Shown one piece after another: positions 50,295-60,497 of a stretch of DNA of 64,000 nt. Source of the stretch: Typha latifolia (lineage: Eukaryota; Streptophyta; Magnoliopsida; Poales; Typhaceae); NCBI GenBank assembly GCA_019914945.1, contig CM034110.1, forward strand, positions 5,473,808-5,537,807, written 5' to 3'. The first letter of the stretch is position 1. Each line of letters opens with the position of its first letter. The notes under the pieces are model-generated. The model searched no databases and was not told where the DNA came from. It saw only the letters and a list, made by a program, of their open reading frames with translations. Position numbers and translations under genes: made by a program.

Positions 50295-50440
50295 ATACCT
50301 TGTCATACGCTAAAGGTATCTCAGAAAAAAGTAATCATACCCTATCATACGCTAAGGGTATCAATGATAGTTGTACCCTGTTAGATGCTAAGAGTACAAC
50401 CATCAGTCATCACCATACTCTACCATACGCTAAGAGTATG
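50295..50440. repeat. Array of four stem-loops with a shared 13-nt loop
   Basis: Four hairpins follow each other. In 1 (50295-50319) the stem is ATACCT/AGGTAT. In 2 (50337-50361) it is ATACCC/GGGTAT. In 3 (50370-50400) it is GTTGTAC, C mismatch, C / G, A, GTACAAC. In 4 (50414-50440) it is CATACTC/GAGTATG. The loops are TGTCATACGCTAA, TATCATACGCTAA, TGTTAGATGCTAA and TACCATACGCTAA, all 13 nt. Stem sequence differs between units, yet pairing is kept except for one position in unit 3. The array sits inside the probable solo LTR. Confidence 0.85.
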
Positions 50441-51679
50441 TCCAGTACCAGTCCGGACCAGATACCATTTCAGCCATCACATCATATCACATCACATCAC
50501 ATACATATGTACTTTTATGATTTTCTATACATGATACATCATATGCATATATCCAGTACTTCAATAGATCATACAACTCAGGAATTTAGGTGGTAAAGAA
50601 GCTAAGAGAAAAATGATGCAATGTCGACTCTAACCATGTATCTAACACATGTATACTTTTGATAGTCTATCACATGCATATTCATGATAGAGATCATCTC
50701 GACACAAAATCATAATAGTATAATCATCTCTATATATCACCAATGTACTCATATCTCATATCAGCCTAATCAAATGCATAAGAAAATATGTTTGACTGAA
50801 ATCATCTCTATATAAAGTCATATAATCATGCTGGAGGCTAAAACATGCATGTACATAAGATATACTATAACCTAATTTGAAAAAGGCGTCTAGGGGATAA
50901 GACTATCCACAATTTGATCAGAAGACAAACCATGTATCTCTCACGTCCGTCAGTCAAACATCAACTCATCGTCAAGGTCCACAGGGTCTCACATAAGAGG
51001 GTTCGGGATCTAAAAATATTTAAGTAATATAAGGTCAGTTATTTATCCAATTAGGATCCGTTTGTGTAACATATGATGATTTATTAGGTTTAAAATTCCT
51101 TCTTTTATTTTTATTAAATAATTTGATCTATATCATATATTTAATTATAATAATATTAGTATGTTATTATTCTAATTGTAGATTTATTTATAAAACCATA
51201 GTTTGCTAATTATATATTAAGTATATAATAGTCAATCTCTTTTGATAAAAAAAACGTAAAAGAGCTCCATTTAAGATACAAGCACCTATATTATATAATA
51301 TTATATAATTATACTTTAATTACTTTGTCACTACTACCCTTACTAAACAAATTAAGAGTTGCATATAAAATAATCTTTACTTAATCATGTAATATAAACA
51401 TTAAGTAAGCCTACTATTATATTACATGCATAATAATGTATAATAAGTTATACATATATATATATATAGCTAATTATAAAGACATGTATTAATCTAATAA
51501 AATATATGAAGTTAAAAATATATTTATGTACAAATATTTATAATTATAATTAATTGAAATTACACTAATTACACTTACCATGTTACTAGATATATCTATT
51601 CTTGACAAATTAAATTAAAGATCTAATTTAGATTAACTAAATAACATAAGTACTTTACACGTGTTTTATTACCAGAGAA

Positions 51680-52009
51680 GTAAAATAAAGAGAGGAAAAA
51701 GAAGTAGAGGAAAGGAAGAAGAAGAAGAAGAAGGAGAAGAAGAAGAAGGAGAAGAAGAGAAGGGAAGGGAGGGAGGCTCACCTCGGCCGTAGCGGCGGCG
51801 GCAACTGTGATGACGGCGATAGCGGCAGGCCGACATCGATAAGCAAAGGAGAGAAAGAGAGACCGAGAGAGAGAGAGAGAGGTGATTGGGAGAGAGAGGA
51901 GGGTAAGAGAGAGAGAATGAGTCTTTAGAGATAGAGAGCTATAGAGAGAGACGATGAGGGTGGTGTTGCAGTGGCGACGGCCATGGTAAGCCGGCGTCGG
52001 CAAGAAAAG

Positions 52010-52090
<81 letters not shown>

Positions 52091-52140
52091 TGAGAGAGAA
52101 AGAGAGAGAAAGAGATATAAAGAGAGAGAGAGGGAAGGCG
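51680..52140. repeat. Purine-rich low-complexity tract with (TG)18(AG)19
   Basis: GAA and GA repeats (51695-51770, 51855-51950, 52085-52135) surround a compound microsatellite, TG at 52011-52046 and AG at 52047-52084. The long minus-strand open frames across it are repeat translations (poly-Leu, poly-Ser-Leu) rather than genes. Confidence 0.9.
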
Positions 52141-55100
52141 ATGGAGAAGGGGGAAGGGTGCGGCGGCGGGGCCCGCCGCAGCTAGCTGGCCCGGCCCGGT
52201 TGGCCGGGTTGGCAGTTGTGGGCACACGTGGCGCCCTCAACGTGCGCCCACAAGTTGCATGGCACGAGCTCGTGCCATGCAACACCAAATTTTTTTTTCT
52301 TTTTGTCTCTTTTTTTATTTAATTTATACATTATTATTATTATTTATTTTTTCTAGGTTATTATTATTATTATTATTTTATTATTTTTTATTATTATTTT
52401 ATTTTTTGGGTTATTACAAAGTCTGCATTGGATTGCGGGTGAGTATAGTCCTAGTTTTGGACTAAGTGGTCGAGCACCAACTAGTGGGCCACATTGGGCT
52501 ACACTTGGCCCAGCCGTAGCCTCCTCCACCATAAGTCTTGCGCTCTTGGACTCAGCGCAGATGTTGGAAGAAATAATTTGGCAATCACGAAAGGTTTGAA
52601 AATCACCATAAGCACATTGAGGATAATGTGATCGGAAACGTGGTGAATTGATGCAAATCGGGTTAACTCGTATCACATCATGGGGACATTGGGCTCAATG
52701 GATGAGTCTAATTATCTTAATTATTCTGCTTATGTGATTTAGTCGGAGTTTTAGGAGGTTAGAATTTATTTAATTAGCTAAGTTTAGTTCAGTTAAATTC
52801 TGGCAGTTTCAGTAAAATAATTAGTATTCATCAAACGGCGGAATATTATGAAACCACTTGGATAAGCTCAGTAAAGTCATAAGCTACAACTTTCATATTC
52901 AAAGTTTATGCAAATTCGGGAGAACAAGGAATTAATCCGAAAAGGATAAAGAAGACTAGTTTAACTAAGTTTAGGACTCTTACGTTTTATTCTCGATAAA
53001 AGTCGTATCGCTTGTATCTTATGTATGCATCAACGAAGAATTAATTAGCTTTTTCCCTATCTCCTTTCTAAACTTGGCCGCAAGCCGCAATCTCCCTCCT
53101 CTCTCTTCGCCAACCACCGTCGCCTCTTTAGTTGGAATCATTTCGTCTTACTTCAAATCTCCCTCGTATGTCGATCTTTCTAGTCCCGTAGGGCCAGTCT
53201 ACTTCTCCTCCTTTTCTAAAATATCAATCTAACTAATCACCACCATCGTCATCAACCATCCATGCCATCTCCATCTCTACAAGCCGACTACACCCGCCAC
53301 CAACTCCACTATCAGCTTGCCAACCAGATGAAACCCAGATATTATCTGAACTTGAAAAGGGTCTGAATAACAAAAATGTAGATTGGGAGGTTACGAAGCT
53401 AATCCAACTTGTTTCGTAATTTTTCGGAATCAAGAGAAGATTTGGCGAATATTCTTCCCTGACTGTATAGAACTACTTCTGATTCGGATCGACCCCAAGT
53501 TGGTTCGTATCAGAACCTCATATTCCATCTCTCTCCCTGGCCAAGATTGGCACTGAATACTGAACTTGGTAAAGGTAGCAATACATCTATGATATTGGAC
53601 TTCATGTCAGTCATTTAGTTGAGGCAAGAAAATTAAAAATTTATATTCCCCAGTAGTTGAACTATGTCTTACAGATTTGGTAAGTATTTGCTGCTTGATA
53701 ATGTTAGCCTTTAGTACATTTGGCCAGTGGTTTGTCAATGTAGATGAATCTAAAAATCCCCCAACAACTTATGCATGTGTTACATATCTGTTGTCACGTA
53801 TGTTATTCCTTTTCCTTTCTCTTGTGTATGCTTGACTTCAAGAGAAAAGAATCTATGGCACAAGTTTTTTTCCATTCTTGTGATGAAAGTAAAATGTTGT
53901 TATTGAGGTTGCTTTGTTGTGATACAATGAGATAAGAATTACTTGATATAAACCTAGTATTGTATTTACTCTACATTTCATGGGCTTCAAAGTAAACATC
54001 CCCATGTAAACCATAATATTTGAGGGTATGAACAATTGCCAGAAAGCAAACCTTCTTCTCGCAGCCTTCAGAGTAACTCTATGGATTCCAATTCTAATGC
54101 ATATAGCAGTGAATCACATAATTTCTTTATTTCAGTGGTGTTTGAATCTTGTCTGATACTTCATGTTGACTAACTGCTAGATCAATCTCTTTTCTTAATC
54201 ATGATAGCATGGTAAGATATTTTTTTCTTCATAGATGATCATTTTCCATGCTAAAATGGCACCTAAAATATCCAATTTATATCTTGGGGAGTTCAAATAT
54301 TTCATATTATTTCATTCTTGGTGCAAACAATACAAAAGCCAGTCCTAGTGTCCTGATCACATGATAATTTGCAGGTTCTTATACATGCTTAGATGAAATC
54401 TTTCACTCTGGTAGTTTGTTTCATAATTTACTCACTTTTTTCTTTGTTATACCTTTTCTTTTCCTTTTCTATGTAATGTAGGGTAATCAAATAAATTTTC
54501 AAGGCTCATACAGGATTAACATAGAGGTAGCACTCGATTAGGTTTGGTATAGTGCCTTCTTTCCCAATGACGAGAACTTCCAAATTGGCCTCTCAAGTCT
54601 CAAATATGTGGAAAGAGTTGTCAATAGAGTAAAGGTGCTTGCAAGTAACTCTATCAACTATTTGCCAGGTATAACTTGTGCTTTTTTTTTCGTTTTTCTT
54701 TTGAGAGTGATGCATACTGCAATCTTGTGCTTGGTTTAAAAATTTTGCTGCAATGTAGGGATATTTTTGCAGTTTTCATTGCTTGCCAAATAGGGGTGAA
54801 ACTTTGAAAGTGGTTCCAATACAGATTAGATATTGGCAAATTATATATCAATATCCACTTTTATTTCTCGAATAGCAGACTGATAGCAAAATGCGAATAA
54901 AACTGATAACTTTATGACACCTCTCTATTTTAGATAGAAAAATATGCATTACTTGAAGTTATGCTTGCTGATTATAGTTGTGCACATTTTTAGAGAGAGA
55001 AAGAATGCTGTTTTGGTGCTATTTACAAATCAGGGAGAGTAAAGGAAGCTTATGTACTAACCAGACGAGGAATTACATTGTTTGTTTAATATGGGCACAG

Positions 55101-55249
55101 TTAATGTAGAAAATATCCATATTGATTTGTAAATCTATAAGAAGCATACTTTTACTTTAAATATATAGTATATATTAGAAACATAGTAGGGATTTACAGT
55201 TATAGATTAGGACAGCACTCCTTAAATCATTATCACCCCAATCATTATC

Positions 55250-55810
55250 ATTTCTAAGGCAAATACTTTAATACTCTTCTAAAATTTATAATCCTAATAT
55301 AACGGCTATAATAGCCTATTTTTACACCTAGTACTGATTTTCTCAGTATCGATTCCAAAATTATATTAGGAAAAAATGACATATTAGTCAAGAAGATTAG
55401 TTGACCTGCACCTTAACTTTTGAGTTACACGTCTCTTTTGTTATGTTAAGATTTCTCTCTTAGATATGAATGTAATAGATATGATTAGGCCGTAATTAAA
55501 GGAGATATTATTTAATACTAGATAATTTAAATTTGATTCTTTACCTTTATAGGAGACAAACTTCAATTTAAATTTGATTATTTATTATCAAAATTTTGTC
55601 TAAATAGATCTTAAACAAATGAGAAATATATGAAAAAATTAAAAAATAATCGAAGAGATAATTTAATTAAATTTTCGTCGTAATTATAAAAAGATATCAA
55701 TACCCATTTTACGAGGATAATAAATTATTAAGATTATATAATTGTTAAAAAATAAAATGCAAGATAATATATTTAAAAACAATATTACCTATTTCACTGG
55801 TAATATTTTT
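55250..55810. repeat. Dispersed repeat family, copy B
   Basis: Second copy of the repeat at 24440-25010, same orientation, more than 30 kb away. Similarity runs through the whole length with scattered substitutions and small indels, ending in a TTACCTA...GGTAATATTT region. Confidence 0.6.
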
Positions 55811-56074
55811 ATTTTTAATTTTTTTGCATTATTGTCTTATCTTCCAACCTCGTGCCTCTCCTGGCTTTCAATCTCCACATTAAAGTGTGATATAAAAAAA
55901 TAAAAAATAAAATAAAGGAGTTGGTGAGTAAAATAAAAAGGACCACATTTAATTGAGTGGTCGTGCTACTACATGTATCACCAACCCATCTTCTTGAGCC
56001 ACACACCAAACAAGATGTTGCCACGTGTACCATATCTTTCTAGTGGATTATAATAGAACATTATCTTTCTAGTT

Positions 56075-56225
56075 TCATTCAGTTTGATTATAGATATGTT
56101 AAGTTAACTCGGGATGTTAAATAAATATTATAAGAAAAAATGAAGGGTCGCGTTATAAAATTCTCAAATACGGGGTGCGAATCATAAAATAGGTAAAATG
56201 TAGGCTGTGATTTATAAAAAAAATT
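56075..56225. mobile_element. Truncated copy of the long-TIR element family
   Basis: The sequence CATTCAGTTTGATTATAG, TTAAGTTAACTC, TGTTAAATAAATATTATAA, AGGGTCGCGTTATAAAATTC, GGGGTGCGAATCATAAAAT and GCTGTGATTTATAAAAA is the reverse complement of the left 150 bases of the element at 37178. The other arm was not found nearby, so this is one end only. Confidence 0.75.
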
Positions 56226-56895
56226 TATTTTTTTTAGGCTAATGTGTGTAGGTATTATTTTTTTTCCATTCAAATTTAATTGAGAAAGTATAAATTATCA
56301 TAATATTTGTATGATATAATAAACTTAATTATTTGAGTAAATATAGATCTTCCACTTATATTTTTAATATGATAAAAGTTTTTCACTCCATGATCATATT
56401 GTGATAGTTAGATAATAATTAAGATTTTCTTTTTCTTTTTTTCAGGTCTTGTAATAATCTTAGATGTGAAAAAGATAGAGATTGAAAGAGCATCTAAGAA
56501 TACAATTCTATGGTTAGATTTAATAGAAGGAAAAAGACAATTTTGATATTTTAATATTAATTATGGTGGGGATTTTTTTTTAATAATTAAAAAATTAATA
56601 GTTTTTTATTTTAGTCTAAATTATAAAAGAATAAAATGATATAATTAAAATTTTAGAAAATACTTCGATTTTAAGCAAAACCTTTAGGGTTAATCCCAAC
56701 CCTAAATGTGCAAAATGCAAATATATTATTAAAGAGGAGGTTTTTTGGAAAACGAAATCATAATAAAAAAAATCGGAGGGGAAGACGATAAGGTGAGTTA
56801 GGGTTAATCTCAACCGTTCGTCTCCGTCGCCACGAATTCGAATTTCGAAACCCAACGGTCAATTCCCCCCTCTCCATACCTTCTGTCCTCTCTCC

Positions 56896-56903
56896 TATAA
56901 ATA
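56896..56903 (+). promoter_or_regulatory. TATA box of the coiled-coil gene
   Basis: TATAAATA in the context CTCCTATAAATAACTC lies 112 bases before the start codon at 57008. It is followed by a CT-rich leader (56930-57005), a common plant arrangement. A start of transcription about 30 bases downstream would fall near 56927. Confidence 0.6.
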
Positions 56904-57007
56904 ACTCAAAACTTATCATTTCTCAATGTTCCTCTCTTTCTCTCTCTGTCTCCTCTTCCTCTCTCAAAACCCTAGGCGGCGCTTCTGCTCCTCCTCCTCC
57001 TCCTCCA

Positions 57008-58801
57008 ATGGCAAAGAAGAAGTCTTCCTCCACCGTAGTGGCGGTGGCGCAGACGCAGGCGACAAGGAACCCCTCGCCGGAGAAGCTGGAGAGCCTCAAG
57101 AACTTAAACCACCTCCTCTTGAAGGAGACGGTTGAGCGGCGGGAGCAAGTGAGCCAGCTCCAGTCCCAGATCGATGACCTCTCCCTCGAGCACTCCTTCC
57201 TCGCCGACGTCGAGCGCGACGTCGGTCGCCTCGTAATCTCCTCCTCCCTCGCGGACCTCGAGCGCGGTTCCAAGACCTTAGAGCTCGCTGCGGAGGGGGA
57301 AAGGCGCGACCTTATAGCGAAGATTGACGTGATGGCGGTGGAGAAGACGGCGAAGGAGGAGAGGGTGAGATCTCTCGGGGAGAAGGTGGATGCGCTGGAG
57401 CTAGAACTTAGATCTGCGTACGAGAGATTGGAAGCAACGGAAGGCGATAAGTGTGAGATCAAGAAATCTCTAGATTTGCTCGTCTCGGAGAGGGATATGA
57501 TTCTGAGGGATTTTGATCAGAAGAAAAGTTCTGTCTTGGAGCTTGAATCCAAAGTTAGGATTTTGGAGTTCGGGAATTCGGAGACTAAGGCAGATCTTGA
57601 TAAGGTAAAGATTGACAGAGACGATCTGTTGAAAGAAGTGAAGAACAGAGAAGAAGTTGTGTGTTCCATGCATCGCGAGAAAATTGTGATGGAAGAAAGC
57701 CTTATAGAGTACCAGAAGTTGGTGGATAATCTTGCCAGGGAGATGGAGGAGAAGGTTGAGGCGAAGGAAGAGGAGATCGACTCATTGAAAGCCGCAAAAC
57801 AGGCGATTGCTGTGAAGCTATCGGCTTTGGAAGAGGAGTGTCGAGGACTCGTCGATAAAAACAATTATCTGCAAGGTGAAGTTCATCTTTTGGAGGCCGT
57901 CGTTAATTCCCTGAAGGAAGAAGATGAAACGCTGAAATGTAAAATTTCTGTCATAGAAGAGAGAAATGTCAAGGCTACAGAAGAGATAGGTAGGCTTCAG
58001 GTTGAATTTGATAGCTTAGAGAAGGAGACGAATGAAATGAAGCTCCGTTTTGATGCGGAGAAGATGGAAGCACTGAGGGAGTTGGAACTTCTGAAGAGAA
58101 GGATGCAGGAGATTCAAGAGGAAAAGGATGCAATTGAGGTAGTGAAAGCTGAGAAGGAGGTTGAGGTTGGTAATCTGCAGTGTGAGATTGAAAAGCTTCA
58201 ATGCAATGTGTCGGAACTGCAGGCAATCTGTAGAGGCTACAAAGAAAGCAATACCCAGTTGCAAGTTGAGATAGATTCTACTGTATCAGAACTCAACTTT
58301 GAGAAGTTGGAAACTTCCAGTCTGCAGTCTCAAATGGAGGAGCTGAAGAAGAGCAAGGATGTCATCGAGAGTGTGAAAACTGAGAAGGAGGTTGAACTTG
58401 GTAATCTACAGAATGAGATCAAAAGGCTTCAATTCAATGTGTCAGAGCTGCAAGGAACCTGTACAGGCTATAAAGAGATCAATGCAGAGTTGCAAGCTGA
58501 TATAGATTCTATTGCAAGAGACCTCGACTTTGAGAAATCGGAAACCTGCAGCCTGCGGTCGCAACTAGAGGAGCTGAAGAAGAGCAAGGCTGAGAGAGAT
58601 GAGGAACTTTGGAAGGCTAAGGAATCACTAGATGGAAAGGTAGAGAAGATTGCAGAGTTGAACCGGGAGATCCAGGTCTTGCAGCTTGCGGTTGTGGTTG
58701 CGGAGGCGCAGAAGAAGGGTGGAGTGTGGACCTGGCTGTATCCTGCCACCACAACTGTTTTGGCTGCGTTATCCCTTGCTTATGCGGCGAGGGTGCGCTG
58801 A
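57008..58801 (+). CDS. Tail-anchored coiled-coil protein (PMD-like?)
   Basis: An intronless 597-residue protein, almost entirely heptad-rich coiled coil from about residue 20 to 565. It ends in a single hydrophobic segment (about 573-593, beginning VWTWLYPATTTVLAALSLAY) and a short AARVR tail. This is the layout of a tail-anchored membrane protein. It resembles the plant PEROXISOMAL AND MITOCHONDRIAL DIVISION FACTOR family in layout, but those are shorter (about 320 residues from memory), so the assignment is tentative. Residues 375-451 and 452-528 are a tandem duplication (both hold KEVE.GNLQ.EI..LQ.NVSELQ). The start at 57008 follows a TATA box and CT-rich leader; an earlier ATG at 56926 opens a different frame overlapping this one. 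Generic myosin-heavy-chain-like annotations would reflect the coiled coil only. Confidence 0.85.
   Translation: MAKKKSSSTVVAVAQTQATRNPSPEKLESLKNLNHLLLKETVERREQVSQLQSQIDDLSLEHSFLADVERDVGRLVISSSLADLERGSKTLELAAEGERRDLIAKIDVMAVEKTAKEERVRSLGEKVDALELELRSAYERLEATEGDKCEIKKSLDLLVSERDMILRDFDQKKSSVLELESKVRILEFGNSETKADLDKVKIDRDDLLKEVKNREEVVCSMHREKIVMEESLIEYQKLVDNLAREMEEKVEAKEEEIDSLKAAKQAIAVKLSALEEECRGLVDKNNYLQGEVHLLEAVVNSLKEEDETLKCKISVIEERNVKATEEIGRLQVEFDSLEKETNEMKLRFDAEKMEALRELELLKRRMQEIQEEKDAIEVVKAEKEVEVGNLQCEIEKLQCNVSELQAICRGYKESNTQLQVEIDSTVSELNFEKLETSSLQSQMEELKKSKDVIESVKTEKEVELGNLQNEIKRLQFNVSELQGTCTGYKEINAELQADIDSIARDLDFEKSETCSLRSQLEELKKSKAERDEELWKAKESLDGKVEKIAELNREIQVLQLAVVVAEAQKKGGVWTWLYPATTTVLAALSLAYAARVR
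58130..58591 (+). repeat. 231-bp in-frame tandem duplication
   Basis: Units 58130-58360 and 58361-58591 encode 77 residues each. Shared peptide blocks are VK.EKEVE.GNLQ.EI, NVSELQ...C.GYKE.N, LQ..IDS and S.LEELKKSK-like ends. The substitutions between units keep the heptad pattern. A period of 77 equals eleven heptads, so the coiled-coil register is preserved. Confidence 0.9.
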
Positions 58802-59100
58802 TCTGATCCTTCTCGTAACTGTGTGATTCAGGCTTATTTCATCCAGAAGGCTAAATTTTCCTTTTTGATGTTGATGATGCTGTGACTCAATCAAAGATTT
58901 GAGTAACATACTTGTTACTGAAATCATTGTCCTGGACTTGGGAGACGATCTTTGGGGAGGGAATGACATACTCCTAGTTCATGTTTAATAATGAATTTTG
59001 GTCAAGTTTATCAATCATAGATATTATTTTGATCCTTTTTGGATGTAGAACAACTAGCTTTGTTCCTACTATAATGAAGTAATATTCCTTTTATATTTTC

Positions 59101-59143
59101 TAAGCCTAAGCCTAAGCCCAAGCCCAAGCCCAAGCCCAACCCA
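59101..59143. repeat. AAGCC(T/C) hexamer minisatellite
   Basis: About seven copies of a six-base unit (AAGCCT, then AAGCCC) run from 59101 to 59143. The change from CCT to CCC units happens once in the middle. It is not the plant telomere repeat, which has a seven-base unit. Confidence 0.9.
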
Positions 59144-59651
59144 GAGAGGAAGCTTCTCTTACGTAACTTACCACAAAAAAGAACTTCTAACTTTCAGAGC
59201 AATCTCTAGTAAGATGTCACCAAAATAGGGGGGAATTTTGGAGATGCAGCCATTTTATCAACCTTGCCAACCCTATATAGTAGTATAGGAATTGTGGACC
59301 TCAAATAGAATTAACATAAAAGGGTTGTGTAATCCACTTAACTTAATTTACAGACTAGAGAATCCTGGTTTCACTGTTTGGATAACTTTCTTTTGGGACA
59401 AAAAAAATGACTTGTAATAGGGGGTCGATAGAACCATTTTTAGCCTTGGCCTTGTTGCCATGGCCAAGCCAACTAGCCAAGTGACTCTTTTAATCATTTT
59501 TGACGAGTCCACGCAATACGAGGACCATCAAGAGCTTACAAAAGGCTCTAAAACCTCCAGCATCACCACGTTTGAGAAAATACATGAGCAAGAAAGGGAT
59601 GAAGTTGAAGCACTATCTGTATGTATCTGAGGCGTTTCACATGTACGTACT

Positions 59652-59867
59652 TAGGGGTGTTAACGAGACGAGACGAGATAGCTGGGCCCATCTCGGCTCG
59701 GCTCGGCTCAAGAGGTGAAAAAGCTCAACTTGGCTCGAGCACAATTTGAGCTGAAAAAATTTAGCTCGGCTTGATAATTTATTCAAGCTCAAAACATCAG
59801 CTTAGTTCATTTAGAGCTCGAGCTGAGCTGAGTCTGCAAGCCTGACCGGTATTTTTTGACAGCCCTG
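59652..59867. mobile_element. Small hAT-like MITE
   Basis: It starts TAGGGGTGTTAACGAG and ends TTTTTTGACAGCCCTG, whose reverse complement is CAGGGCTGTCAAAAAA. The interior is dense in CTCGGCTCGG and GAGCTGAGCTGAG words, like the hAT element at 32659-33514. Flanks share a CATGTAC word but no exact 8-bp duplication. Confidence 0.6.
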
Positions 59868-60497
59868 CATGTACCTCTCACCTCAGGGATAACTAACACC
59901 TACCTAATCACCTCAAACGGGTAGGACAAAACAGCCGTTACCGTAACCCAAACCAACTGTCGTAGCGAGCACGTGACGGTTAGCTAAACCGTTGCTCATA
60001 GCTAGTACGTGAGTAGGAGGGTCCATGGCTATGTGAGAGTGAGACCATCACAGGCAATGCTTGGCAGGGAGAAGCCCTGAGCTAAAGACCTAGCCTTCGC
60101 CGAGTTAAGGGCTGAGTCCAACTGGAGACTCAGAGCCGCAATCATACCATTTACTATATGTCAATGTCGCCAAGCATATATTCCAACTTCAGGTACATTT
60201 ATTGCTTATTCACAAAACAATAATTCGAAGTACTGAAATAACAAAGGGCCTATTTTGCTTGGATAAAAAATTATACAAAAATGTCTCTTCTATTTTGACG
60301 ACCAAATCTTTGAAAAGAGAGATGGTACCTTCCAGAAACTATGTACAGACTTATTTATGATGTCTGGCGTTCTTCGATAATCTATGCTAAACAATTGAAC
60401 ATTGAGCATAAATACTTCAATCCCCGCTGATTTGCTGCAGGCTGGTATTCTTCACTAGTTCACAAAGATTATTTATATCTTTGATCTATCTTACAAG

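Larger units (their letters stand above)
50240..52418 (-). mobile_element. Probable long solo LTR, minus orientation
   Basis: On the minus strand the segment begins at 52418 with TGTAATAACCC, the usual start of long LTRs of Tekay/Retand-like Ty3/gypsy elements. It runs through an ATT-rich tract (52320-52410), a GC-rich core (52140-52270), a long CT tract and an AT-rich part. No internal domain follows, so a solo LTR is likely. The left end is uncertain, somewhere after the gag remnant. A 5-bp target duplication (AAGTC to the right) was not matched. It interrupts the plus-oriented gypsy remnant. Confidence 0.45.
48874..53497 (+). mobile_element. Decayed Ty3/gypsy retroelement, plus orientation
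   Basis: A short LTR-like piece at 48874-49000 (GAACCGAGTTAGCTCG, then ATTATGGGGACAT and TTATGTGATTTAGTC) matches the beginning of a long LTR at 52649-53497 (ATCGGGTTAACTCG, ATCATGGGGACATTGGGCTC). Between them lie a gag remnant and, inserted later, a reverse-oriented long LTR. Protease, reverse transcriptase and integrase are not seen, so the body is mostly deleted. A primer-binding-like GTATCAGAACC follows the right LTR at about 53507-53517, which suggests rearrangement or an LTR from a second copy. Confidence 0.65.
53498..56895. other. Intergenic region upstream of the coiled-coil gene
   Basis: No intact gene is found. It holds a dispersed repeat copy (55250-55810), a fragment of the long-TIR element family (56075-56225) and otherwise AT-rich DNA. 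A spliced-exon-like patch near 54480-54665 ends in CCAG|GTATAAC, but its frames contain stops and I do not recognise the product. Confidence 0.45.
58802..60497. other. Intergenic between convergent genes
   Basis: The coiled-coil gene (+) and the WD40 gene (-) converge here. It contains the 3' flank, an AGCCCA minisatellite, a small hAT-like element, and a GC-richer patch at 59870-60130 without recognised features. Confidence 0.55.

Noticed and set aside
50295..50440. CRISPR-like reading of the tandem hairpins
   Set aside because: Repeat units are hairpins with variable arms, spacing is irregular (33-44 bases), there are no spacers of constant length, and the DNA is plant nuclear.
51623..52288. 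221-residue minus-strand ORF
   Set aside because: It is a translation of GA, GT and GAA microsatellites (poly-Ser-Leu, poly-Leu, His-Thr runs) with no domain; it lies inside a probable LTR.
54480..54670. Exon-like patch ending in a donor-like CCAG|GTATAAC
   Set aside because: All frames contain stops within the patch, no acceptor-bounded reading frame joins neighbours, and the peptide is not recognised.
56923..57462. 179-residue antisense ORF at the start of the coiled-coil gene
   Set aside because: Antisense of a well supported CDS with the same low-complexity composition; no start context or domain.
59101..59143. Interstitial telomere repeat
   Set aside because: The unit is six bases (AAGCCC/AAGCCT), not the plant seven-base telomere unit.
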